DNA from: Duganella sp. BuS-21
GTDB lineage: Bacteria > Pseudomonadota > Gammaproteobacteria > Burkholderiales > Burkholderiaceae_D
Direction of reading: 5' to 3'
Length of the DNA stretch: 64,000 bases
Assembly: GCA_041874725.1 (NCBI GenBank)
Contig: CP097466.1
Span: 5,456,001 to 5,520,000, forward strand
Under the pieces are notes generated by a model. The model worked only from the letters and a program-made list of their open reading frames with translations, did no database searches and was not told the DNA's origin. The first letter of the stretch is position 1, and the number at the start of each line of letters is the position of its first letter. The translations under genes were made by a program, and so were the position numbers. Positions 45,336 through 52,224 of this stretch are shown here, in pieces.

Positions 45336-45851
45336 ATGAATATGCACGCCAAACTGATCGCCTCGGCCCTGTGCCTGAGCGCCTTGCCTTTTGCACAAGC
45401 CGCCGACTTTGAAGATTTCGGCCGCGTGGTGCGCGTCACCCCGCAAGTGGAACAAATCAACCGTCCGCGCCAGGAATGCCGGACCGAGTATGTGCAGGTC
45501 CAGCAGCCGGCGCCTGAGCGCGGCGTCGGCGGCGCCATCCTGGGCGGCATCGTCGGCGGCCTGGCCGGCAACCAGGTCGGCGGCGGCTCGGGCCGTTCGG
45601 TCGCCACGGCGGCGGGCGCCATTGCCGGCGCGCTGGTGGGCGACCGCGTCGACAACGCCAACACCCCGAGCAGCGGCGGCGTGCAGGAACAGGCCGTCAA
45701 GCAGTGCCGCACCGTCGACCACTGGGAATCGCGCACCTCGGGCTACGAAGTGACCTACGACTACCGTGGCCGCAACTACACCAGCGTCATGTCCTACGAC
45801 CCGGGCGAACGCGTCCGCCTGCGCGTGGTGGTTGAACCGATGCAGCGTTGA
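45336..45851 (+). CDS. Glycine-zipper 2TM-domain outer-envelope protein
   Basis: A 171-residue exported protein: signal peptide ending LPFAQAAD, a conserved region with Cys in RQECRTEYVQVQQP, a glycine zipper (about 70-100; GGAILGGIVGGLAGNQVGGG) typical of SlyB/PcP-like proteins, then a C-terminal beta part with KQCRTVDHWESRTSGYEVTY. Glycine-zipper proteins are usually outer-membrane or stress-associated. The two Cys may form a disulfide. Ribosome site GAGGT. Confidence 0.8.
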   Translation: MNMHAKLIASALCLSALPFAQAADFEDFGRVVRVTPQVEQINRPRQECRTEYVQVQQPAPERGVGGAILGGIVGGLAGNQVGGGSGRSVATAAGAIAGALVGDRVDNANTPSSGGVQEQAVKQCRTVDHWESRTSGYEVTYDYRGRNYTSVMSYDPGERVRLRVVVEPMQR

Positions 45852-45879
45852 TCGATAGCAAAGTCTACTCCAGCTTTCC

Positions 45880-45910
45880 AATGCCGGCCTTGCGCCGGCA
45901 TTGTCGTTTT
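45880..45910 (+). terminator. Terminator after the glycine-zipper gene
   Basis: AATGCCGGC, loop CTTGC, GCCGGCATT, followed by GTCGTTTT: a 9-bp GC-rich stem with a short, interrupted T-run. Confidence 0.6.
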
Positions 45911-45946
45911 CAGATAATGCCGGTTCACCTCTAGCGGCCACTCCTA

Positions 45947-46753
45947 ATGTTAATCAAACGCAAATCCATCGAAAAAGAAGAATCCTCCCGCCCTGCCTCG
46001 GCTTCGGCCTCGGCGCCGGCCAAGATCCGCAAGCCCAAATATGCACCGGTGACCTTGTCGGAACAGGATGGCGTGCGCTATCTGCATTTCGGCACCGAGT
46101 GGGTACAGGGCGCGATGCGCATCCGTAAGCCGACCTGGCCGGAGCTGGAGTACGCGCAGCAGATGATGGCGTGGATGTTGTGGCTGGAGCAGCCCCGGCA
46201 CATCGCCCAACTGGGCCTGGGCACGGCCACGCTGACCAAGTTCTGCCACGTCACCTTCCCCGCCGCCACGGTCACGGCGGTCGAGCTCAATCCGTCGGTG
46301 ATCGCCATCTGCGAATCGATGTTCAAGCTGCCGCCCAACGACGAACGCCTGCAGGTGCTGGAGATGGACGCGCTGGACTTCGTCAACGACAAGGCCAACG
46401 CCAACACGCTGGAGGTGCTGCAGGTCGACCTGTACGACGCCACCGCGCGCGGTCCGGTGCTCGACACGCCCGAGTTCTACACCTCCTGCAACGCCTGCCT
46501 GACCGACGACGGCGTGATGACCGTCAACCTGTTCGGCGACCACCCGAGCTACACGCGCAATATCAAGGCCATCAAGTTCGCCTTTGCACAGGTGATTTGC
46601 CTGCCGCAGGTACATGATGGTAACGTGGTCGCGATTGCCTTCAAGCGCGCGCGCGACATCGATCCCGCCGCGCTGGCGGCCAGGGCCGCCCAGATCGTCG
46701 CCGACACCAAGCTGCCGGCCAAATCCTGGGTCAAGGGCATCCTGACGAAATAA
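45947..46753 (+). CDS. Spermidine-synthase-like methyltransferase-fold protein
   Basis: A 268-residue protein with a Ser/Ala/Lys-rich N-terminal tail (about 1-30), then the Rossmann fold of the polyamine aminopropyltransferase superfamily: HIAQLGLGTATLTKFCHV, VTAVELNPSVIAICESMF and LEMDALDF. The stretch VLQVDLYDATARGP corresponds to the catalytic Asp region but departs from the classical DSTDP pattern, so true spermidine synthase activity is doubtful. It lies 21 bases upstream of the GspE-type ATPase. Confidence 0.75.
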   Translation: MLIKRKSIEKEESSRPASASASAPAKIRKPKYAPVTLSEQDGVRYLHFGTEWVQGAMRIRKPTWPELEYAQQMMAWMLWLEQPRHIAQLGLGTATLTKFCHVTFPAATVTAVELNPSVIAICESMFKLPPNDERLQVLEMDALDFVNDKANANTLEVLQVDLYDATARGPVLDTPEFYTSCNACLTDDGVMTVNLFGDHPSYTRNIKAIKFAFAQVICLPQVHDGNVVAIAFKRARDIDPAALAARAAQIVADTKLPAKSWVKGILTK

Positions 46754-46774
46754 ACCTGAAAGGCGGCCGCACAG

Positions 46775-48577
46775 ATGAGTTCAGTCCCCAGCACGGCGAG
46801 CAAAACGGCCCCGCTCGATCTCCAGCAGATCTACACCTGGCTGCTGGCCGACGGCATGATACGCAAGGCCGAGGTCAAGGAGCTGTACGCGCAAAGCCAG
46901 GGCATCCTGAAAAACACCGCCGGCTACATGCATCCGCTGTGCGCGGTGGCCCACGCCAAGCTGCTGTCGGCGCAACCGCCGCACAAGCTGCTCACGCTCG
47001 ACGCGCTGTGCGAATGGCTGGCCACCCGCGTCGGCCTGCCCTTCGTCCGCATCGATCCGCTGAAGATCGATTTCACCAAAGTGGCCGACGTCATGTCGTC
47101 CGGCTACGCGGCGCGCTTCAACATCCTGCCGCTGGAGTTGAGCGCCGACACGCTGGTGGTGGCCACCGCCGATCCCTACACGCTGGAGTGGGAAGCGGAG
47201 ATCGCCAAAATCTCGCGCCGTACCGTGCGCCGCGTGATCGCCAATCCGCTCGACATCGCCCAATACATCACGCAGTTCTTCAGCCTGGCCAAGTCGATCA
47301 AGAAGGCCAACAAGTCCAGCGGCAACGACCTCGCGCTGCGCAACAACTTCGAGCAGCTGGTCGAACTGGGCAAGACCAACAAGCAGGTCGACGCCAACGA
47401 CCAGCACGTCATCAACATCGTCGACTGGCTGTGGCAGTACGCGTTCGAACAGCGCGCCTCCGATATCCACCTGGAACCCAAGCGCGACATGGCGGCGATC
47501 CGTTTCCGCATCGACGGCGTGCTGCACCAGGTGTACCAGGTGCCGGCGGTGGTGATGATCGCCATGACCGCGCGCATCAAGCTGCTGGGCCGCATGGACG
47601 TGATTGAAAAACGCCGCCCGCAGGACGGCCGCATCAAGACCCGCACCGCCGGCGGCCAGGAAGTGGAGCTGCGCCTGTCCACCCTGCCGACCGCCTTCGG
47701 CGAAAAGCTGGTGATGCGTATTTTCGATCCCGACGTGGTGGTCAAGACGCTGCCGGAACTCGGCTTCCCGCTGGACGACGCGCAGCGCTGGGACGCGCTG
47801 ACCCAGCGCCCGCACGGCATCATCCTGGTGACCGGGCCGACCGGCTCGGGCAAGACCACCACCCTGTACACCACCTTGAAGGCGCTGGCCACGTCCGAGG
47901 TCAACGTCTGCACGGTGGAAGATCCGATCGAGATGGTGGAGCCGGCCTTCAACCAGATGCAGGTACAGCCCGGCATCGAGCTGTCCTTCGCCGACGGCGT
48001 GCGCGCGCTGATGCGGCAAGACCCGGACATCATCATGGTCGGCGAGATCCGCGACCTGGCCACGGCCGAGATGGCGATCCAGGCCGCGCTGACCGGCCAC
48101 CTGGTGTTGTCGACGCTGCACACCAACGACGCGCCCTCGGCGGTGATGCGCCTGCTGGAACTGGGCGTGCCCTACTACCTGCTGGAAGCGACGCTGATCG
48201 GCATCATGGCGCAGCGCCTGGTGCGCACGCTGTGCGAAGACTGCAAGACCCCTGGCGGCGAGCTGAGCGACGAAATCTGGCACAGTCTGGCCGGCGAGTG
48301 GGACCTGCCCAAGCCGCAGCCGGTGTACCAGCCGGTCGGTTGTCCGGAATGCCGCCAGACCGGCTATCGCGGCCGCACCGGCCTGTATGAACTGCTGACG
48401 GTGACGGAGGCCTTTAGTTCGCAGGTGCGCCAGGAAACCGACATCCAGGCTTTGCGCCGCCAGAGCGTGGCCGACGGCATGAAGCCGCTGCGCATCGCCG
48501 GCGCGCTGAAGATCCAGGAAGGTGTCACCACGGCCGAAGAAGTGCTGAAGGCGACGGCGGCGTTGGGATTCAAATAA
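46775..48577 (+). CDS. GspE/PilB-family secretion or pilus-assembly ATPase
   Basis: A 600-residue hexameric ATPase. An N-terminal GspE_N-like domain (about 60-160) precedes the ATPase core: Asp-box ASDIHLEP, Walker A GPTGSGKTTTLYTT (around residue 354), Walker B RQDPDIIMVGEIRD, His-box TGHLVLSTLHTNDAPSA, and the zinc tetracysteine CEDC ... CPEC. No other pilus or type II secretion genes are adjacent, so its machine is encoded elsewhere or it is an orphan paralogue. Probably cotranscribed with the upstream spermidine-synthase-like gene. Confidence 0.9.
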   Translation: MSSVPSTASKTAPLDLQQIYTWLLADGMIRKAEVKELYAQSQGILKNTAGYMHPLCAVAHAKLLSAQPPHKLLTLDALCEWLATRVGLPFVRIDPLKIDFTKVADVMSSGYAARFNILPLELSADTLVVATADPYTLEWEAEIAKISRRTVRRVIANPLDIAQYITQFFSLAKSIKKANKSSGNDLALRNNFEQLVELGKTNKQVDANDQHVINIVDWLWQYAFEQRASDIHLEPKRDMAAIRFRIDGVLHQVYQVPAVVMIAMTARIKLLGRMDVIEKRRPQDGRIKTRTAGGQEVELRLSTLPTAFGEKLVMRIFDPDVVVKTLPELGFPLDDAQRWDALTQRPHGIILVTGPTGSGKTTTLYTTLKALATSEVNVCTVEDPIEMVEPAFNQMQVQPGIELSFADGVRALMRQDPDIIMVGEIRDLATAEMAIQAALTGHLVLSTLHTNDAPSAVMRLLELGVPYYLLEATLIGIMAQRLVRTLCEDCKTPGGELSDEIWHSLAGEWDLPKPQPVYQPVGCPECRQTGYRGRTGLYELLTVTEAFSSQVRQETDIQALRRQSVADGMKPLRIAGALKIQEGVTTAEEVLKATAALGFK

Positions 48578-48597
48578 AAAACGAAATAAAAAGCCCT

Positions 48598-48625
48598 TTG
48601 CAATTCGTGCCGGCGTGTATATAAT
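48598..48625 (+). promoter_or_regulatory. Promoter of tRNA-Lys
   Basis: TTGCAA (48598-48603), a 16-base spacer, TATAAT (48620-48625), 14 bases before the tRNA 5' end. Confidence 0.75.
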
Positions 48626-48639
48626 ACGGCCTCTTTCGG

Positions 48640-48715
48640 GGGTCGTTAGCTCAGCTGGTAGAGCAGCGGACTTTTAATCCGTTGGTCGCAGGTTCGAATC
48701 CCGCACGGCCTACCA
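48640..48715 (+). tRNA. tRNA-Lys, anticodon TTT
   Basis: A 76-nt cloverleaf: acceptor GGGTCGT with ACGGCCT (two G-U pairs), D-arm GCTCAGCTGGTAGAGC, anticodon loop CTTTTAA, T-loop GGTTCGAATCC, and encoded CCA. Transcribed alone with its own promoter and terminator. Confidence 0.97.
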
Positions 48716-48730
48716 CCGAATTCCTAAAAA

Positions 48731-48755
48731 AGCTTCCAAACGGAGGCTTTTTTTT
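48731..48755 (+). terminator. Intrinsic terminator of tRNA-Lys
   Basis: AGCTTCC, loop AAAC, GGAGGCT (one T-G pair), followed by eight T residues; 15 bases after the tRNA end. Confidence 0.85.
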
Positions 48756-48806
48756 CGTTTGTCCCACGCAAAGCGCGGCCTTGCCAGCGGCGTATAATTC
48801 GACGTC

Positions 48807-49016
48807 ATGTCTACACTTCCAGCCTCATGTCACAAAGGTTTCGCCACTGCGGAACAAGCTGAGGCTGATGATCGCTGGTACCGCGCAAAAGTGCAAAAAT
48901 CGCTGGACGATCCCGGTCCGGGTACTCCGCATGAGGTTGTGATGGCCGAGATGATGGTGATTATCGAAGCCGAAATCGAAGCCCAGCGGCGGCACTTGCG
49001 CTGCACAAAGCATTAG
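48807..49016 (+). CDS. PaaA2/stability-determinant-type antitoxin
   Basis: A 69-residue protein with the signature of PaaA2-like antitoxins (also annotated stability determinant): ATAEQAEADDRWYRAKVQ and SLDDPGPGTPHEVVMAEM. Such antitoxins pair with ParE-type toxins. The last residues (RRHLRCTKH) are not family-like and come from out-of-frame toxin DNA, so the C-terminus appears replaced by a deletion junction. A TATAAT (48793-48798) ends only eight bases before the ATG, which would make the transcript nearly leaderless. Toxin downstream is truncated. Confidence 0.65.
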   Translation: MSTLPASCHKGFATAEQAEADDRWYRAKVQKSLDDPGPGTPHEVVMAEMMVIIEAEIEAQRRHLRCTKH

Positions 49017-49183
49017 TGGCTGCTACAGCAAAGCTGCCTCAACATCCTCTCCTATATCGCGCCGGCACGGTCGCAAATACCCGCGAGCGGATTGTCCATA
49101 AAAACTGCCTCCTGGTCTATGAGATTAGCAGCACTGAGATCCGGGTGCACGCGGTGCTACATTCAAGACAACAATACCCCTGA
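48974..49183 (+). pseudogene. ParE-type toxin remnant lacking its N-terminus
   Basis: Minus-one frame relative to the antitoxin: SPAAALALHKALVAATAKLP, QHPLLYRAGTVANTRERIVH, KNCLLVYEISSTEIRVHAVL, HSRQQYP and stop at 49181-49183. This matches the last two thirds of ParE/RelE-fold toxins (NPxAAxxL, HP.LyR.G.v..TRE.v.h.n.l.vYei, vLh.rq..P). The normal first 25-30 residues and start codon are missing; upstream the frame runs into a stop inside the antitoxin. I infer one deletion that fused the antitoxin tail to the toxin interior out of frame. Confidence 0.65.
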
Positions 49184-49254
49184 TTTCCGCAACAAGCGGC
49201 CGCTGGTGTAAGCTAGGGGCAAAGCGCGCGCGGCGCCGGACTTTTGGGGATGCT

Positions 49255-50040
49255 ATGAGGGGTGGGTACGGGGCATGGAACACGCTGCTTTGCGCAGCCT
49301 GCTGCGTTCCGCTTCTGGCCGCAGCAGCCGCCGAACCGCAGGCGCCGGTGCAGTTGCGCACGGCGGCCCAGGAAGGCACCGAACCCAAGTTCGTCCCCGA
49401 TGGCAGAGACCGCATCGTCGGCCTGTGCATCGATATCATGCGCGCCGTTGAACAGATCGATCCCGGCCTGCGCTTCGTCGGCGACCAGCGCTGGAAGCCG
49501 CTGATCCGCGCCTACTCCGAACTGGAATCCGGACTGGAGGACGTGCAGTGCGCAGTCCAGCATACCGCCGAACGCGCCAAGCGCTTCAACTACATCGGCC
49601 CGCCGTTGTACACCATCGAGTACCAGTTCCTGGTACGCAGCAACGACAACGTGACCATCCACAACTGGGACGACGTACGCAAGCTGGCGCCCGACGGCGT
49701 GGTGCTGGTCAATCGCGGCTTTGCCGCCGGCGATATCCTGGCGGCCCTGGGCGGCATCGAAGTCGACGCCAGTTCGACCAGCCAGGAACTGAACCTGCAA
49801 AAGCTGGTCGCCGGCCGTGGCCGCCTGTATTTCCATCGCGGCCCCGGCCTGCGCAAGCTGCTGGCGCGCACCGGCACCAGCGGCAAGATCAAAATCCTGC
49901 CGCAAGTGATGTACAGTGCCAAGCTCTACTTCGCCACCAGCAAGCAATTAGATCAGCGCGTCAGCGAACGCCTCGCCAGCGCCCTGTTCCAGCTGGAGAA
50001 AAAAGGCGAACTGGAACGCATGATGAAGAAGTGGGACTAA
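49255..50040 (+). CDS. Periplasmic solute-binding-like protein (SBP_bac_3 fold), paralogue 1
   Basis: A 261-residue exported protein with signal peptide ending LLAAAAAE. The mature part resembles amino-acid-binding (SBP family 3) proteins: GLCIDIMRAVEQIDPGLRF, WKPLIRAYSELESG, CAVQHTAERAKRFNYIGPPL, NWDDVRKLAPDG and a C-terminal LEKKGELERMMKKWD. No permease or ATPase is adjacent, so it may serve as a sensor or extracytoplasmic signalling protein. It is clearly homologous along its length to the gene at 50497, implying duplication. Confidence 0.8.
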   Translation: MRGGYGAWNTLLCAACCVPLLAAAAAEPQAPVQLRTAAQEGTEPKFVPDGRDRIVGLCIDIMRAVEQIDPGLRFVGDQRWKPLIRAYSELESGLEDVQCAVQHTAERAKRFNYIGPPLYTIEYQFLVRSNDNVTIHNWDDVRKLAPDGVVLVNRGFAAGDILAALGGIEVDASSTSQELNLQKLVAGRGRLYFHRGPGLRKLLARTGTSGKIKILPQVMYSAKLYFATSKQLDQRVSERLASALFQLEKKGELERMMKKWD

Positions 50041-50077
50041 TCCGCAAAAGTGCGACGCCATCTCCACAGTCACTTAT

Positions 50078-50432
50078 GTGCCGGAGATCGGCAAACGCAT
50101 CGATGCCAACGACAAGCAAACCTATCCGCCGGGCAGCAATACCACGTTTGACGAGACCGCCATCCGCGCCGCCGGTGCCACCATCCAGAAAGTCCAGCCC
50201 GACGCCGGCCGTGCCGTTAGCGTACGTCAAACTGTGCCTGATCAATGCCGAGACGCTGGCCGTGGAACGGGAAGTCAGGCTCAAGCAAAGTGAACTGGTG
50301 ACCTACGAAAACGGCCGGGACCGCGCGGTTCGCACCTGGCAGGCACTGACCGCCAAGCAAGAAACCGACTACCTCGACCGTCTGATGCGCGAAGCCGTGG
50401 CCAGCGGCGTGCCGCACCTGCTCGCGCAATAA
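50078..50432 (+). pseudogene. Frameshifted fragment between the two solute-binding-like genes
   Basis: Third-position GC bias marks one coding stretch in two frames. The first frame reads VPEIGKRIDANDKQTYPPGS, NTTFDETAIRAAGATIQKVQ, PDAG; near 50205-50215 it must shift by one base to continue PLAYVKLCLINAETLAVERE, VRLKQSELVTYENGRDRAVR, TWQALTAKQETDYLDRLMRE and AVASGVPHLLAQ, stop 50430-50432. No ATG begins the first part; GTG 50078 is the only candidate and the frame runs back into the preceding gene. I recognise no family. Either a decayed gene or a sequencing error. The whole gap is 50041-50496. Confidence 0.45.
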
Positions 50433-50496
50433 TCCGGCCCAGGCCGCTCGCCCTGCTCTATACTTTCTCTTTTATAAGAAAACCGAGGGAGAGGCG

Positions 50497-51264
50497 ATGC
50501 TGTCCAGGGGATTGCGCTGCGGGCTGACGCTGCTGTGCGCATTGCTGTGCGCGCCATCCTGGTCCGCGCCCACCGTGCTCAAGGTGGTGGCCCAGGAAGG
50601 TACCGAGCCGAAGTTCATCCCGGCCGGCATCGGCCGCGTGGTCGGTCTGTGCGTCGACCTGTTCCGCGCCATCGAACGCACCGATCCGAGCCTGCAGTTT
50701 GTCGGCGACCAACAATGGCTGCCGCTGCTGCGCGCCCACTCGGAACTGGCCAGCCACCAGCACGACGCGCTGTGCGCGGTACAGCGCACCGACGAGCGCG
50801 CGCGCCAATATGTGTTCCTCGATCCACCGCTGTTCCAGCTGCGCTACCACCTGATCGCCCGCGCCGACGACCCGGTCGTCGTCAACAACTGGGACGACGT
50901 GCGCAGGCTCGGCCCCAGCGCCACCGTGCTGACCAATCGCGGCTACACCACGCCGGAAATGCTGCAGCGGCTGGGCGGACTCCAGATCGATCCCAGCGCC
51001 ACCAGCCCGGCCATCAATCTACAAAAGCTGATCGCCGGACGCGGCCGCTTCTTCCTGCACCGCGCACCCGGCATGCAAGGCTTCCTTGAGCGCGCCGGCG
51101 CCATCAGCAAGGTCAGGATCCTGCCCAACGTGATGGCCACCTCCGACGTCTACATGGCGATGGGCACGCACGTCGACGCCGGCACCCGCTTGCGCGTGCA
51201 GCGCGCCGTCGAGCAGCTGGAGAAAAGCGGTGAGCTGGCGCGCCTGCTGAAGAAGTGGGACTAG
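50497..51264 (+). CDS. Periplasmic solute-binding-like protein (SBP_bac_3 fold), paralogue 2
   Basis: A 255-residue exported protein, signal peptide ending CAPSWSAP. It aligns throughout with the product of the gene at 49255: AQEGTEPKFIPAGIGRVVGL, WLPLLRAHSELASH, CAVQRTDERARQY, NNWDDVRRLGPSA, NLQKLIAGRGRFFLHRAPG and the shared end GELARLLKKWD. No ABC partner genes adjacent. The pair brackets a decayed fragment and looks like a tandem duplication. Function unknown beyond probable ligand binding in the periplasm. Confidence 0.8.
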   Translation: MLSRGLRCGLTLLCALLCAPSWSAPTVLKVVAQEGTEPKFIPAGIGRVVGLCVDLFRAIERTDPSLQFVGDQQWLPLLRAHSELASHQHDALCAVQRTDERARQYVFLDPPLFQLRYHLIARADDPVVVNNWDDVRRLGPSATVLTNRGYTTPEMLQRLGGLQIDPSATSPAINLQKLIAGRGRFFLHRAPGMQGFLERAGAISKVRILPNVMATSDVYMAMGTHVDAGTRLRVQRAVEQLEKSGELARLLKKWD

Positions 51265-51273
51265 GCCCACACC

Positions 51274-52128
51274 CTAGTCGCCGATCATGCGGGCCTTGCC
51301 CGACACCCGGATGGAACTGCCCGCCTCATCGGAAATCTGCACCCGCAGATGGCAAGGCGCTCCCATGTCCTCGCCCTGGATGATGTCGATGGCGCCGCCG
51401 TGCGGCCAGTCGAGGTCGCGCAGGTAGCCGGCCAGCGCCGCCGCCGCCGCGCCGGTGGCCGGATCCTCATACACGCCGCTGGACGCGAACGGATTACGCG
51501 CATGGAAGCGCTGCGGCGTTTCCGCGTGCACCAGTGAAATGGTGGTCAGGCCGTAGCGCTGCATCAGGTTGCGGCCGGCCGCCAGCTCGTAGCGCATGGC
51601 GCTCAGCCGTTCACGCCTGGCCAGCGCCAGCACCAGGTGATGCACGCCGCCGTTGGCGATAGCCGGCGGAATGCGGTCGTCCAGATCCGCCAATGTGTAG
51701 CCGAACAGCCTGAGTGCCTCCTGCACCAGCGCCGGCGAAGCCGGCTCGCTGAAAGTGGCCGGCGACTGCAGCGCGGCGGTGGCGCCGTTGGCGTGGGCGC
51801 GGCCCTCCACTGTCACGCGCGTGTGGTTGGTGGTCAGCGGAAAAATGCCGTCGCCGTTCTGCTGCGCCAGCACCGCGCCCAGGGCAATGGTGGCGTGGCC
51901 GCAGAAAGCGATCTCGCCATCGGGGGAAAAATAGCGCACGCGCCAGCCATCCTCATGCGGTGCGGCAAATACTGTTTCCGAGTAGCCCATCTCGGCGGCG
52001 ATGCGCTGCATGGCCGGCTCCTCCGGCAACGAGGCGCGGATCATCACGCCGGCCGGATTGCCGCCGCTGTCGCCGCAATCGCCGCTGGTGAAAGCGGCTA
52101 CTTTGTGAACCTTGGTAATGGTCTGCAT
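51274..52128 (-). CDS. PhzF-family isomerase/epimerase-like protein
   Basis: A 284-residue protein of two similar alpha/beta halves (diaminopimelate epimerase fold). Catalytic Glu51 lies in MGYSETVFAAP; SPDGEIAFCGHATIALGAVL and FASSGVYEDPATGAAAAALAGYL-type segments (here ending TGAAAAALAGYL) mark the family. PhzF itself isomerises a phenazine precursor, but this stand-alone copy has no phenazine genes nearby, so the substrate is unknown. Start ATG 52128 follows GGAGA; an upstream in-frame ATG at 52173 is less likely. Confidence 0.87.
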   Translation of the reverse strand: MQTITKVHKVAAFTSGDCGDSGGNPAGVMIRASLPEEPAMQRIAAEMGYSETVFAAPHEDGWRVRYFSPDGEIAFCGHATIALGAVLAQQNGDGIFPLTTNHTRVTVEGRAHANGATAALQSPATFSEPASPALVQEALRLFGYTLADLDDRIPPAIANGGVHHLVLALARRERLSAMRYELAAGRNLMQRYGLTTISLVHAETPQRFHARNPFASSGVYEDPATGAAAAALAGYLRDLDWPHGGAIDIIQGEDMGAPCHLRVQISDEAGSSIRVSGKARMIGD

Positions 52129-52224
52129 ATTGTCTCCGAAAGCTGGGGGATGGGATAACTTGATTGACAGCAATGACGGGAATGGCCACTATCTTTATTT
52201 CACTGACTTTAGAGCAAATTCGCC

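Noticed and set aside
46775..48577. Type VI or type II secretion locus
   Set aside because: Only a single GspE/PilB-type ATPase is present; no other secretion components are in the window.
48982..49250. Possible CRISPR-like or attachment-site repeats next to tRNA-Lys
   Set aside because: I found no repeated 3' tRNA segment and no regularly spaced repeats; the region is explained by the toxin remnant.
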